A DNA stretch of 35,551 bases from DASSYK01 sp036258315. Lineage in GTDB: Bacteria; Actinomycetota; Thermoleophilia; Solirubrobacterales; 70-9. The notes beneath the pieces are model-generated. The model saw only the letters and a list, made by a program, of their open reading frames with translations, was not told the DNA's origin and did no database searches. Positions 22,867 through 30,722 of the stretch are shown piece after piece. The stretch covers positions 1-35,551 of the forward strand of contig DATADX010000044.1 of the NCBI GenBank assembly GCA_036258315.1, written 5' to 3'. Position 1 is the first letter of the stretch, and each line of letters starts with the position of its first letter. The position numbers and the translations under genes were made by a program.

Positions 22867-23855
22867 TGGGGACGGTGCGGATGCGGGAGGCGCTGCGCGA
22901 CGCGATGGCCGAGGAAATGCGCAGCGACGAGAACGTGTTCGTGATGGGCGAGGACGTCGGCGTCTTCCAGGGCGCCTTCAAGGTGACCGAGGGCCTGCTC
23001 GACGAGTTCGGGGAGAAGCGCGTCCGCGATACGCCGATCTCCGAGAACTCGATCGTCGGCGTCGGCGTCGGCGCCGCGATGGGCGGGCTGCGACCGGTCG
23101 TCGAGATCATGACGGTCAACTTCGCGCTGCTCGCGATGGACATGATCGTCAACCACGCCGCGGCGATCCCCTACATGTTCGGCGGGCAGGTGCGCGTCCC
23201 GATGGTCGTGCGGATGCCCGGCGGCGGGGGGCACCAGCTCGGCCCGACCCACTCGCACAGCCTCGAGGCGATGTTCGTGCAGATCCCCGGCCTGCTCGTG
23301 GCCTGCCCCTCGACGCCAGCCGACGGCAAGGGGCTCCTGAAGACGGCGATCCGCGACGACAATCCGGTCATCTTCATCGAGCACGAGTCGCTGTACGGCG
23401 CCCGCGGCGAGGTCCCCGACGACCCCGACCGCGTGCTCGAGTTCGGCGACGCGGCGATCAGGCGCGAGGGGTCGGACGTGACGATCGTCGGCATCCTCCG
23501 GATGGTCGAGACCGCCGAGCAGGCGGCGAAGACCCTCGCCGCGGAGCACGGGGTCGAGGCCGAGGTGATCGATCCGCGCACGCTCCGCCCGCTCGACCTC
23601 GACACGATCCTCGACTCGGTCCGGAAGACCAACCGCGCCGTGATCGTCGAAGAGGGTTGGCCGCACGGAGGCGTGGGCGCGAACCTGGCGGCTTTGATCC
23701 AGGAGCAGGCCTTCGACCACCTCGACGCGCCCGTTCAGCGGGTGACCGGCGCCGATGTGCCGATGCCCTACTCGAAGCGGCTCGAGCAGGCGGCGATCCC
23801 GCACGCCGAGCACATCGTCAGCGCGGCGCTCGCGAGCCTCGAGGGAGCGCGCTGA
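22866..23855 (+). CDS. pdhB: Pyruvate dehydrogenase E1 beta subunit
   Basis: 329 residues. VFVMGEDVGVFQGAFKVTEGL, DTPISENSIVGVGVGAAMGGLRPV, MPGGGGHQLGPTHSHSLEAMF, VIDPRTLRPLDLDTI and EEGWPHGGVGANLAALI are the standard E1 beta segments (transketolase-type pyrimidine and C-terminal domains). It completes the alpha2beta2 active site with PdhA. Its start overlaps the pdhA stop by one base and its stop overlaps the pdhC start as TGATG. Confidence 0.94.
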   Translation: MGTVRMREALRDAMAEEMRSDENVFVMGEDVGVFQGAFKVTEGLLDEFGEKRVRDTPISENSIVGVGVGAAMGGLRPVVEIMTVNFALLAMDMIVNHAAAIPYMFGGQVRVPMVVRMPGGGGHQLGPTHSHSLEAMFVQIPGLLVACPSTPADGKGLLKTAIRDDNPVIFIEHESLYGARGEVPDDPDRVLEFGDAAIRREGSDVTIVGILRMVETAEQAAKTLAAEHGVEAEVIDPRTLRPLDLDTILDSVRKTNRAVIVEEGWPHGGVGANLAALIQEQAFDHLDAPVQRVTGADVPMPYSKRLEQAAIPHAEHIVSAALASLEGAR

Positions 23856-25255
23856 TGCCGGACATCGTGATGCCCCGCCTCTCCGACTCGATGGAGGAGG
23901 GCACGGTCCTGAAGTGGCTGAAGTCGGTCGGGGACGAGGTCGCGGTCGGCGAGGAGCTCGTCGAGATCGAGACCGACAAGGCGAACATGGTCTACGAGTC
24001 CGACGCCGCCGGGACCCTGACCGAGATCATCGCCGAGGAGGGCGACACGCTCCCGATCGGCGAACCGATCGCCCGCGTCGGCGACGCCAGTGAAGTGAAG
24101 GGCAACGGCGAGCCGGCGGAGGAGACAGAGGCCGAAGCCCACAAGCCGGCGGAGGAGACAGAGGCCGAAGCCCCGTCCGGAGCCTCAGCATCCCCCGCGC
24201 CCGCGTCGGAACCGCATATCCCCGCAGGCGAAGCCGAGGAGATGGGCGGTGGTGATGGCGAAGCCGTCAACCGCGCGCCCGCCACGACCGACGGCGGCCG
24301 CGTCAAGGCTTCCCCGATCGCCCGGCGAATCGCCCGCGAGCGCGGCGTCGAGCTGACCGCCCTCGCTGGCTCGGGGCCGGGAGGCCGGATCGTCAAGGCT
24401 GACGTCGAGCGCGCGCTGACCGGCGGAGCCTCAGCACCCCCCGCGCCGGTGTCGCAACCGGCCGCCCCCGGACGCGCAGCGGAGGAGGCGGCCGGTGATG
24501 GCGAAGCCGTCCGCCCCGCCGCCCCAACCCCCGGCGCCCGGGAGAAGCCCGAGACGGCCAAAGGCGCCACCGAGGTGATCGAGCTGACCAAGATCCAGCA
24601 GACGATCGCGCGCCGAATGGCCGAGTCGAAGGCGACCGCGCCCCACTTCTATCTGCAGGCCGAGATCGACATGACGGCGGCCGTCGAGGGACGAAAGAAG
24701 CTCAAGGAGACCGCTCGCGAGGGCGATCCGGTCCCGACCTACAACGACATGGTCGTCAAAGCCTGTGCCCTGGCCCTACGCGAGTACCCGAGAGCGAACG
24801 GCTCCTACAAGGACGGGCGGATCGAGCTCTACTCACGGATCAACGTCGGGGTCGCCGTCGCGGCCCAGGACGCGCTGATCGTCCCGACGGTCTTCGACGC
24901 CGACAGCAAGGGTCTGCGCCAGATCGCTACGGAGACCAAGGCACTCGCGGCACGCGTCCGCGACGGATCGATCACACCGCCCGAGCTCTCCGGCGGCACC
25001 TTCTCGGTCTCGAACCTCGGGATGTACGGGATCTCGAACTTCCACGCCGTGATCAACACCCCGCAGGCAGGGATCCTCGCCGTCGGGGAGCTGAAGGCGA
25101 AGCCGGTCGTGACCGACTCGGGCGAGATCGAGGCCCGCCAGCTGATGGGCGTCACCCTCGCCTGCGATCACCGGATCCTCTACGGCGCCGACGGGGCCCA
25201 GTTCCTGGCCCGGGTCGGGGCGTTGCTCGAGGAGCCGCTCGGATTGGCGCTGTAG
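23855..25255 (+). CDS. pdhC: Dihydrolipoyl acetyltransferase (pyruvate dehydrogenase E2)
   Basis: 466 residues. One lipoyl domain (1-80) with Lys42 in ETDKANM; an Ala/Pro/Glu-rich linker containing a perfect duplication; a peripheral subunit-binding domain at ~151-190 (KASPIARRIARERGVELTAL, GSGPGGRIVKADVE); and the acyltransferase core at ~235-466 with the catalytic His439 in CDHRILYGADGAQF. The motif has Tyr where many E2s have Asp (DHRxxDG), a variant also remembered from plastid-type E2. It transfers the acetyl group to CoA. The start overlaps the pdhB stop; longer frames to 22670 are antisense or out-of-context extensions. Confidence 0.93.
   Translation: MPDIVMPRLSDSMEEGTVLKWLKSVGDEVAVGEELVEIETDKANMVYESDAAGTLTEIIAEEGDTLPIGEPIARVGDASEVKGNGEPAEETEAEAHKPAEETEAEAPSGASASPAPASEPHIPAGEAEEMGGGDGEAVNRAPATTDGGRVKASPIARRIARERGVELTALAGSGPGGRIVKADVERALTGGASAPPAPVSQPAAPGRAAEEAAGDGEAVRPAAPTPGAREKPETAKGATEVIELTKIQQTIARRMAESKATAPHFYLQAEIDMTAAVEGRKKLKETAREGDPVPTYNDMVVKACALALREYPRANGSYKDGRIELYSRINVGVAVAAQDALIVPTVFDADSKGLRQIATETKALAARVRDGSITPPELSGGTFSVSNLGMYGISNFHAVINTPQAGILAVGELKAKPVVTDSGEIEARQLMGVTLACDHRILYGADGAQFLARVGALLEEPLGLAL
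24111..24173 (+). repeat. 30-bp perfect direct repeat in the pdhC linker
   Basis: Bases 24111-24140 recur exactly at 24144-24173, a 33-base period encoding two 11-residue units (EPAEETEAEAH / KPAEETEAEAP). Exact identity at the DNA level indicates a recent tandem duplication in the flexible interdomain linker. Confidence 0.9.
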
Positions 25256-25260
25256 GGAGC

Positions 25261-25303
25261 GCGGCGGGGCGACGCTGATCAGGCCCCCCACGCCGCTTGT
25301 TTT
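25261..25303 (+). terminator. Intrinsic terminator after pdhC
   Basis: GCGGCGGGG (25261-25269) pairs with CCCACGCCGC (25287-25296, one bulged A) and is followed directly by TTGTTTT (25297-25303). It begins 6 bases after the pdhC stop and is the best T-tract terminator in the window. Confidence 0.55.
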
Positions 25304-25326
25304 GCGGCCAGCGCGAGGGGTATGAT
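25297..25326 (+). promoter_or_regulatory. Promoter of the second dehydrogenase operon
   Basis: TTGTTT (25297-25302) and TATGAT (25321-25326) are separated by 18 bases, a good vegetative-sigma promoter. The transcript would carry a leader of about 135 nt before ATG 25467. The -35 coincides with the T-tract of the preceding terminator. Confidence 0.6.
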
Positions 25327-25368
25327 CGGATCGTCACATAGGGAAGAGAGGAGCATCCCTCGATTCCC

Positions 25369-25470
25369 GTGTCCGTAGGCGCGGTCCCGGAGATCCCGGC
25401 CCGCGACAACGGCCGAGCGGACGGCGATCCCGGAAGCCCGGCCCGACCAAAGAAGGCGGACCGCATATGA
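25369..25470 (+). other. Possible upstream ORF (33 codons) in the leader
   Basis: GTG 25369 opens a 33-codon frame whose stop overlaps the next ATG as ATGA. The peptide is Pro/Gly/charged (EIPARDNGRADGDPGSPARP) without a recognisable fold; an AGGAG lies about 15 bases upstream, too far for a strong site. It could be a coupling leader or chance. Confidence 0.2.
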
Positions 25471-26603
25471 AGCTCGAGAACGCGAGCGTTGCTCGTGATC
25501 GCTCGCGTGAGGCAGTGCCTGGCTCAGCCGAGGGCCTGACGCGCGACGACCGTGCCCTGCTTCTTCGCTACATGCTGCTGATGCGGCTCTCTGAGGAGCG
25601 TGCGATCACTCTCTACAGGCAGGGAAAGGTGCCGGGGTCGTTCTACGATGGCCGCGGCCAGGAGGCGATCTCGGTGGGCGCCTCGTTCGTCCTCGGTCCC
25701 CGGGACCGCGCCTGCATCCTGCACCGCGACCTCGGGGCGCACTTCGTCCGCGGGGTTACCCCGGACCGCTACCTCGCCAACTTCATGGGGCGGAGCGGCG
25801 GCGTGACCGGCGGCAAGGACGGCAACATGCACTTCGGCGACCGCCAGCTCGGATGCGTCGGGATGGTCTCGATGCTGCCCGACATGGCCGAGGTGGCGAC
25901 CGGGATGGCGCTCGCCTTCAAGATGCGCGGCGAGCCCCGCGTGGCGCTGACCTTCTTCGGCGAGGGCTCGACCGCGAATGGCCAGTGGCACGAGGCGATG
26001 AACTTCGCCGGCGTCCACCAGCTGCCGCTCGTGTTCGTGCTGGAGAACAACCAGTTCGCCTACTCAACCCCGAACGAGCTCGAGTTCGCGGTCGACCCCG
26101 TCGAGCGCGCCGCTGTCTACGGATTCCCCGGCGTCAAGGTCGAGGGCAACGACGTCGAGGCGGTGTTCGAGGCGGCGCGGGTCGCCTCCGAGCGGGCCCG
26201 TGACGGCGACGGCCCGACCCTGATCGAGGCCGACACGATGCGCATGCACGGCCACGGCGCCCACGACGACATGAGCTACGTCCCGCCGCAGATGTTCGAG
26301 GAGTGGGCACGGCGCGACCCGATCGAGACCTACGAGCGGCGGCTGCTGGAACAGCAAGGGTTCTCGAGCGAGGAAATGGAGGCGATCCGCGAGAGCTGCA
26401 AGATCGAGGTCGCGGAGGCGGCCGAGGCCGCGCTCGCCTCGCCGATGCCGGATCCCCGCCTGGCGCTGGAGGGCGTCTTCGCCGAGCGCTTCGAGCCGCT
26501 CGGTGACGGCCAGGCCCCGTGGTCACGCTGGGCAGGGGCGGCCGAGAGCGCCGGCAACGGCCACCGCAACGGCGACCACGGCCGGGAAGCGAGGGCCGCC
26601 TGA
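25467..26603 (+). CDS. 2-oxoacid dehydrogenase E1 alpha, branched-chain type
   Basis: 378 residues, a second thiamine-diphosphate E1 alpha only distantly like PdhA. YRQGKVPGSFYDGRGQEAISVG, LHRDLGAHFVRGV, the cofactor motif GEGSTANGQWHE (near 165) to LENN (near 193), and HGHGAHDDMSYVP. It differs from PdhA in having GEG rather than GDG and a short tail. Similar proteins act on branched-chain 2-oxoacids or acetoin; the downstream leucine-dehydrogenase-like gene favours branched-chain oxoacids (inference). The ribosome-binding site is AAGAAGG about 10 bases upstream. First gene of a five-gene coupled run. Confidence 0.85.
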   Translation: MKLENASVARDRSREAVPGSAEGLTRDDRALLLRYMLLMRLSEERAITLYRQGKVPGSFYDGRGQEAISVGASFVLGPRDRACILHRDLGAHFVRGVTPDRYLANFMGRSGGVTGGKDGNMHFGDRQLGCVGMVSMLPDMAEVATGMALAFKMRGEPRVALTFFGEGSTANGQWHEAMNFAGVHQLPLVFVLENNQFAYSTPNELEFAVDPVERAAVYGFPGVKVEGNDVEAVFEAARVASERARDGDGPTLIEADTMRMHGHGAHDDMSYVPPQMFEEWARRDPIETYERRLLEQQGFSSEEMEAIRESCKIEVAEAAEAALASPMPDPRLALEGVFAERFEPLGDGQAPWSRWAGAAESAGNGHRNGDHGREARAA

Positions 26604-27568
26604 TGGGCGAGATGACATACCTCGATGCGATCTCGGACGGGCTCCGAGAGGAGATGCGCCGAGACGGATCCGTCTTCTGCTTCGGCGAGGACATCGGCGT
26701 GTTCGGCGGCGCCTTCAAGGTCACGGACGGGTTCGTGGACGAGTTCGGAAAGGATCGCGTCCTCGACGCGCCGCTCGCCGAGAACCTGATCATCGGCGCC
26801 GCGACGGGCGCGGCGATCGAGGGAATGCGCCCCGTCTGCGAGATGCAGTTCGCCGACTTCATCTCCTGCGGCTTCGACCAGCTCGTCAACGTGGCCGCGA
26901 AGATGCACTACCGCCAGGGGGTCGCCGTCCCGATGGTGGTCCGGCTGCCCTCCGGAGGCGGATTCTCGGGTGGCCCGTTCCACTCCCAGAACCCCGAGGC
27001 CTGGTTCATGCAGGCGCCGGGGCTCAAGGTCGTGGCGCCGGCCACCGCGGCGGACGCAAAGGGCCTGCTGGCGAGCGCGATCCGGGATCCGAACCCGGTC
27101 TGCTACCTGGAGCACAAGGGGCTCTACCGCCACGTCAAGGGCGATGTACCCGAGGGCGAGTACACGGTCCCGCTCGGCGAGGCGCGGCTGGCGCGCGAGG
27201 GCGACGAGATCAGCGTGATCGCCTACGGCTCGGCCGTCCACCTCGCCCTGCAGGCCGCCGAGGAGCTCGGCGAGGAGATCGAGGTGCTCGACCTGCGCTC
27301 GCTCTGCCCGCTCGACACCGACGCGATCCTCGCGACGGCGCGGAAGACCGGAAAGGTCCTGATCGCCCACGAGGCCACGCAATCGTGCGGCGTCGGCGGC
27401 GAGGTCGCGGCGCTGGTCTCCGAGCATTGCTTCGAGGACCTCGACGCGCCGGTCCGGCGGCTGACCACGCCGGACGTCCCGATCCCGTTCAGCCCCCCAC
27501 TCGAGCAGCGCGTGCTGCCGCAGCTGGACGACATGAAGGAGGCGTGCCGTGAGCTCCTCGCCTACTGA
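26603..27568 (+). CDS. 2-oxoacid dehydrogenase E1 beta, branched-chain type
   Basis: 321 residues. VFCFGEDIGVFGGAFKVTDGF, DAPLAENLIIGAATGAAIEGMRPV, LPSGGGFSGGPFHSQNPEAWF, VLDLRSLCPLDTDAI and HEATQSCGVGGEVAAL. The segment FHSQNPEAWFMQAPGLKVV is characteristic of branched-chain-type E1 beta (compare THSHSLEAMF in PdhB). It starts inside the E1 alpha stop (TGATG) and overlaps the E2 start by 20 bases. Confidence 0.88.
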   Translation: MGEMTYLDAISDGLREEMRRDGSVFCFGEDIGVFGGAFKVTDGFVDEFGKDRVLDAPLAENLIIGAATGAAIEGMRPVCEMQFADFISCGFDQLVNVAAKMHYRQGVAVPMVVRLPSGGGFSGGPFHSQNPEAWFMQAPGLKVVAPATAADAKGLLASAIRDPNPVCYLEHKGLYRHVKGDVPEGEYTVPLGEARLAREGDEISVIAYGSAVHLALQAAEELGEEIEVLDLRSLCPLDTDAILATARKTGKVLIAHEATQSCGVGGEVAALVSEHCFEDLDAPVRRLTTPDVPIPFSPPLEQRVLPQLDDMKEACRELLAY

Positions 27569-28904
27569 TCAAGCAGCCGGCTCCGCGGTCGAGATCGTGA
27601 TGCCGCAGATGGGCGTCTCGGTCGCGGAGGGAACGATCGTCGAGTGGCGCAAGCGCCCGGGTGACTGGGTCGAGGCGGATGAGACCGTCTGCATCGTCAC
27701 CACGGACAAGGTCGACGTCGAGATCCCCTCTCCCGCCTCGGGCCGGATCGGAGAGCTGCTCGTCGCGGAGGGCGAGACCGTCGACGTCGGCGTCGCGCTG
27801 GCGACGCTCGACACCGCCGCCCAGCCCGGCGAGGCGCACCCGGAGGAGACGCGGGAGCGGGAGACGCCCGCGCCCGAGAGCGCCGCGCGCGAGGGGGCGG
27901 CCGCCGAGGGGGCGGCCGCGAAGGCCGAGCCCGCGGAGGGCGAGCCCGACCGCTCCCGGTTCTACTCGCCGGTCGTGCGGCGGATCGCCGAGGAGCACGG
28001 GGTCGACCTCGACAGCGTCGAGGGGACCGGAGTCGGCGGTCGCGTCCGGAAGCGGGACGTGCTCGCCCGGGTCGAGGCCGGCGACGGGGCCGAAGCCGCT
28101 CCTGCGCAGCCGACCCTTCACACGGAGTCGCCATACCGGCCGGAACCGGCCCCGGCCGCCAACGGCGCCCCCACCGTGCCCGCCGAGAGAGGTGCCGGCG
28201 CCCCGCCGGCCGAGCGGCGCGAGCCGATGACGCCGATGCGGAAGAGCATCGCCGAGCACATGCTGGAGAGCCGGCGCACCGCGGCACACTGCACGACGAT
28301 CGTCGAGGCGGACTTCCACCGCGTCGCGGCGGCGCGGAAGCGGCTCAAGGAGGAGATGCGCCGGCGCGGCGTGCCGCTCACCTACCTCGCCTTCGTCGCG
28401 ACGGCGACGGTGGCGGCGCTGCAACGCCACCCGGCCCTGAACGCCTCGCTCGACGGCGACGAGATCGTCTACCACGAGGACGTCAACCTCGGGATCGCGG
28501 TCGCGCTCGACCAGGGACTGATCGTGCCGGTGGTCCCGAAGGCGCAGCGGCTCAGTCTCGAGGGGATGGCGGCGGCGATCGCCGACGTCGCCGAGCGGGC
28601 GCGCATCGGTGCCCTGGAGCCCGATGACGTCCACGGCGGCACCTTCACGATCACCAATCCGGGCCAGTTCGGCGCCGTCCTGGCGACGCCGATCATCAAC
28701 CAGCCGCAGGTCGCGATCCTCGACCTCGAGGCGATCGTGCGCCGGCCCGTCGTGGTCGACCAGGCGGACGGCGAGGCGATCGCGGTCCGGCCGATGAGCT
28801 ACCTGTGCATGTCCTGGGACCACCGGGCGCTCGACGGCGCCGAGGCAGCTCGTTTCCTCGCGGACATCAAGTCCGGCCTCGAGGGCTGGAGGGCGGAGCC
28901 ATGA
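27549..28904 (+). CDS. 2-oxoacid dehydrogenase E2, branched-chain type
   Basis: 451 residues from GTG 27549, which overlaps E1 beta by 20 bases. Lipoyl domain with Lys54 in TTDKVDVEIPSP; Glu/Ala/Pro linker with a short 15-bp tandem repeat at 27891-27919 (two GAGGGGGCGGCCGC copies); subunit-binding domain at ~138-175 (FYSPVVRRIAEEHGVDLDSV); catalytic core with DHRALDG (Asp424-His425), the canonical DHRxxDG form unlike PdhC. TTDKVDVE and the canonical motif resemble branched-chain or 2-oxoglutarate E2. It transfers the acyl group to CoA. Confidence 0.88.
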   Translation: MSSSPTDQAAGSAVEIVMPQMGVSVAEGTIVEWRKRPGDWVEADETVCIVTTDKVDVEIPSPASGRIGELLVAEGETVDVGVALATLDTAAQPGEAHPEETRERETPAPESAAREGAAAEGAAAKAEPAEGEPDRSRFYSPVVRRIAEEHGVDLDSVEGTGVGGRVRKRDVLARVEAGDGAEAAPAQPTLHTESPYRPEPAPAANGAPTVPAERGAGAPPAERREPMTPMRKSIAEHMLESRRTAAHCTTIVEADFHRVAAARKRLKEEMRRRGVPLTYLAFVATATVAALQRHPALNASLDGDEIVYHEDVNLGIAVALDQGLIVPVVPKAQRLSLEGMAAAIADVAERARIGALEPDDVHGGTFTITNPGQFGAVLATPIINQPQVAILDLEAIVRRPVVVDQADGEAIAVRPMSYLCMSWDHRALDGAEAARFLADIKSGLEGWRAEP

Positions 28905-29962
28905 TGGCGCTCGAGCACGAGGAGCTCCACGTCCGCCGCGGCGAGCGCACCGGCCTCTACGTGATCATCGCCGTCCACTCCACCCGGCTGGGGCCGGCGC
29001 TCGGCGGGGCGAGGCTGTGGCACTACACGACCCCCGGGGATGGCGTCGCCGACGCGCTGCGGCTCGCATCCGCGATGACGCTGAAGGCCGCCGCGGCCGG
29101 CCTCGACCTCGGCGGAGGAAAATGCGTGATCTGCGCCGAGGGCGAGATCGCGGGCGGGCGCCGCCGAGAGCTGATGCTGGACCTCGGCGACGCCGTCGGG
29201 GAGCTGGAGGGCCGCTACATCACCGCGGAGGACGTCGGGACCTCCAGCGCCGACATGGCGCTCGTCGCCGAACGGACCGAGCACGTCGTCGGGCTGCCGG
29301 CCGAGCTGGGCGGGCGCGGCGACCCCGGTCCGCTGACCGCACGCGGCGTCGAAGCGGCGATCCGGGCCTGCCTCGCACATCGCTACGGCGACCCCGATCC
29401 GGCCCGCCGCCGCGTATGCGTGGTCGGGCTCGGCCACGTCGGGCTGGACCTGTCGGAGCGGCTCGCCGCCGCCGGGGCGGAGCTGACCGTCACCGACATC
29501 GACCCGGATAGGCGGCAGGACGCCCGCCGCCTCGGGGCGCGCTGGGTCCACGCGGATCGTGCGGCCGAGGTCCAGTGCGACGTGCTGGCGCCCTGCGCCC
29601 TCGGAGGCGCGGTCCACGACGGCAACGTCGAGGCTCTGCGCTGCGGGATCGTCTGCGGCTCGGCCAACAACGTGCTGGCAGACGACACGCTCGCCGAGCG
29701 GCTGCACTCCCGGGAGATCGTCTACGCGCCCGACTTCATCGCCAACGCGGGCGGGCTGATCAACGTCTACGGCGAGCTGCACGGGCTCGACCAGCACCGC
29801 GTCGACGAGCTGGTCGACGGAATCGGGCCGGTCGTCGAGGCGGTCCTCGCCGAGGCGGCGCGTCGCGGCGACACCCCACTCGGGACCGCTCGCACCCTGG
29901 CCCGCGAGCGGCTCGGCCACGCCGGCGGGCGGGACCGCGCGCCTGCGAGACTCAGTGCATGA
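28901..29962 (+). CDS. Leucine/valine-type amino-acid dehydrogenase
   Basis: 353 residues, Glu/Leu/Phe/Val dehydrogenase family. The substrate-binding and catalytic lysines are K62 (AMTLKAAAAG) and K74 (LGGGKCVI); GRYITAEDVGTS and the Rossmann motif VVGLGHVGLDLSERL follow, then CGSANNVLAD and APDFIANAGGLINVY. The length matches leucine dehydrogenase rather than glutamate dehydrogenase. It oxidatively deaminates branched-chain amino acids to the 2-oxoacids used by the preceding complex. ATG 28901 overlaps the E2 stop by four bases, and GGAGGGCGGAG precedes it. Confidence 0.9.
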   Translation: MMALEHEELHVRRGERTGLYVIIAVHSTRLGPALGGARLWHYTTPGDGVADALRLASAMTLKAAAAGLDLGGGKCVICAEGEIAGGRRRELMLDLGDAVGELEGRYITAEDVGTSSADMALVAERTEHVVGLPAELGGRGDPGPLTARGVEAAIRACLAHRYGDPDPARRRVCVVGLGHVGLDLSERLAAAGAELTVTDIDPDRRQDARRLGARWVHADRAAEVQCDVLAPCALGGAVHDGNVEALRCGIVCGSANNVLADDTLAERLHSREIVYAPDFIANAGGLINVYGELHGLDQHRVDELVDGIGPVVEAVLAEAARRGDTPLGTARTLARERLGHAGGRDRAPARLSA

Positions 29963-30717
29963 GCGAAGAGCTCTGGTGCGTTCGGCTCGGCGAGGTCCCG
30001 TACGAGGAGGCCCGTGGCCTGCAGAGGCGGCTCGAGGCCGCCCGGCACACGGGCTCGACCCCGGACGTGCTGCTGCTGCTCGAGCATCCGCCGGTCTACA
30101 CCAAGGGGCGCCGCTCCCGGCCCGAGGAGCTCGCGATGGGCGAGGACTGGTACCGGCGGCAGGGGATCGAGGTCGCCGACACGGACCGGGGTGGCGCCGT
30201 CACCTACCACGGCCCGGGGCAGCTGGTCGGCTATCCGATCGTCTCACTGCGCGCCTACGGCGACGACGTCCGCGAGTACGTCGAGCGGATGGAGCGGATG
30301 ATGATCGCCTCGCTGGGCGACGCGGGCGTTGAGGCGCAGCTCCTCGACGGCCTGACCGGGGTTTGGACCGCCGGGGCTGCGCCGAGCGCCGACCCGGCTC
30401 CGGGTTCGGCGCGCAAGATCGGCTCGATCGGGGTCCATATCAGCCGCGGCATCACCACCCACGGCTTCGCGGTCAACGTCAACAACGACCTGCAGCCGTT
30501 CGAATGGATCGTTCCCTGCGGGATCGAGGGATGCCGGATGACCTCGATGTGCCGCGAGCTCGGCGCGGAGCAGGACATGGACGCGGTGATGGACGTCGTC
30601 ACCGAGCGCTTCGCGACGATCTACGAGCGCGACGCCGTGGCCACCGAGCACTCCCAGCTCGTCGAGCGGATCGACGAGCGGGCTGCGGCGGCCGAGGCGG
30701 CGGCGCCGGTACGGTAG
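29959..30717 (+). CDS. lipB: Octanoyl-ACP:protein N-octanoyltransferase (LipB)
   Basis: 252 residues. Family motif RGGAVTYHGPGQLVGYP (77-93), catalytic Lys153 in RKIGSIGVHI and Cys187 in VPCGI. It attaches octanoate to the lipoyl lysines of E2 proteins. ATG 29959 overlaps the dehydrogenase stop by four bases. Residues ~138-150 (APSADPAPGS) are a low-complexity insertion before the catalytic Lys. It sits directly behind two E2 genes, its substrates. Confidence 0.95.
   Translation: MSEELWCVRLGEVPYEEARGLQRRLEAARHTGSTPDVLLLLEHPPVYTKGRRSRPEELAMGEDWYRRQGIEVADTDRGGAVTYHGPGQLVGYPIVSLRAYGDDVREYVERMERMMIASLGDAGVEAQLLDGLTGVWTAGAAPSADPAPGSARKIGSIGVHISRGITTHGFAVNVNNDLQPFEWIVPCGIEGCRMTSMCRELGAEQDMDAVMDVVTERFATIYERDAVATEHSQLVERIDERAAAAEAAAPVR
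30710..30715 (+). promoter_or_regulatory. -10-like hexamer before lipA
   Basis: TACGGT ends 7 bases before ATG 30723; the seven bases AGGTGGG could also serve as a Shine-Dalgarno, so lipA may be read both from the operon and from its own leaderless transcript. Confidence 0.35.
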
Positions 30718-30722
30718 GTGGG

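Noticed and set aside
22670..23854. Upstream extension of the pdhC frame to 22670
   Set aside because: It overlaps all of pdhB in another frame and is Arg/Gly-rich shadow sequence; the E2 lipoyl domain starts exactly at ATG 23855.
25341..25361. AGGGA...TCCCT hairpin in the second dehydrogenase leader as a riboswitch
   Set aside because: A 5-bp stem with an 11-base loop and no recognisable aptamer core.
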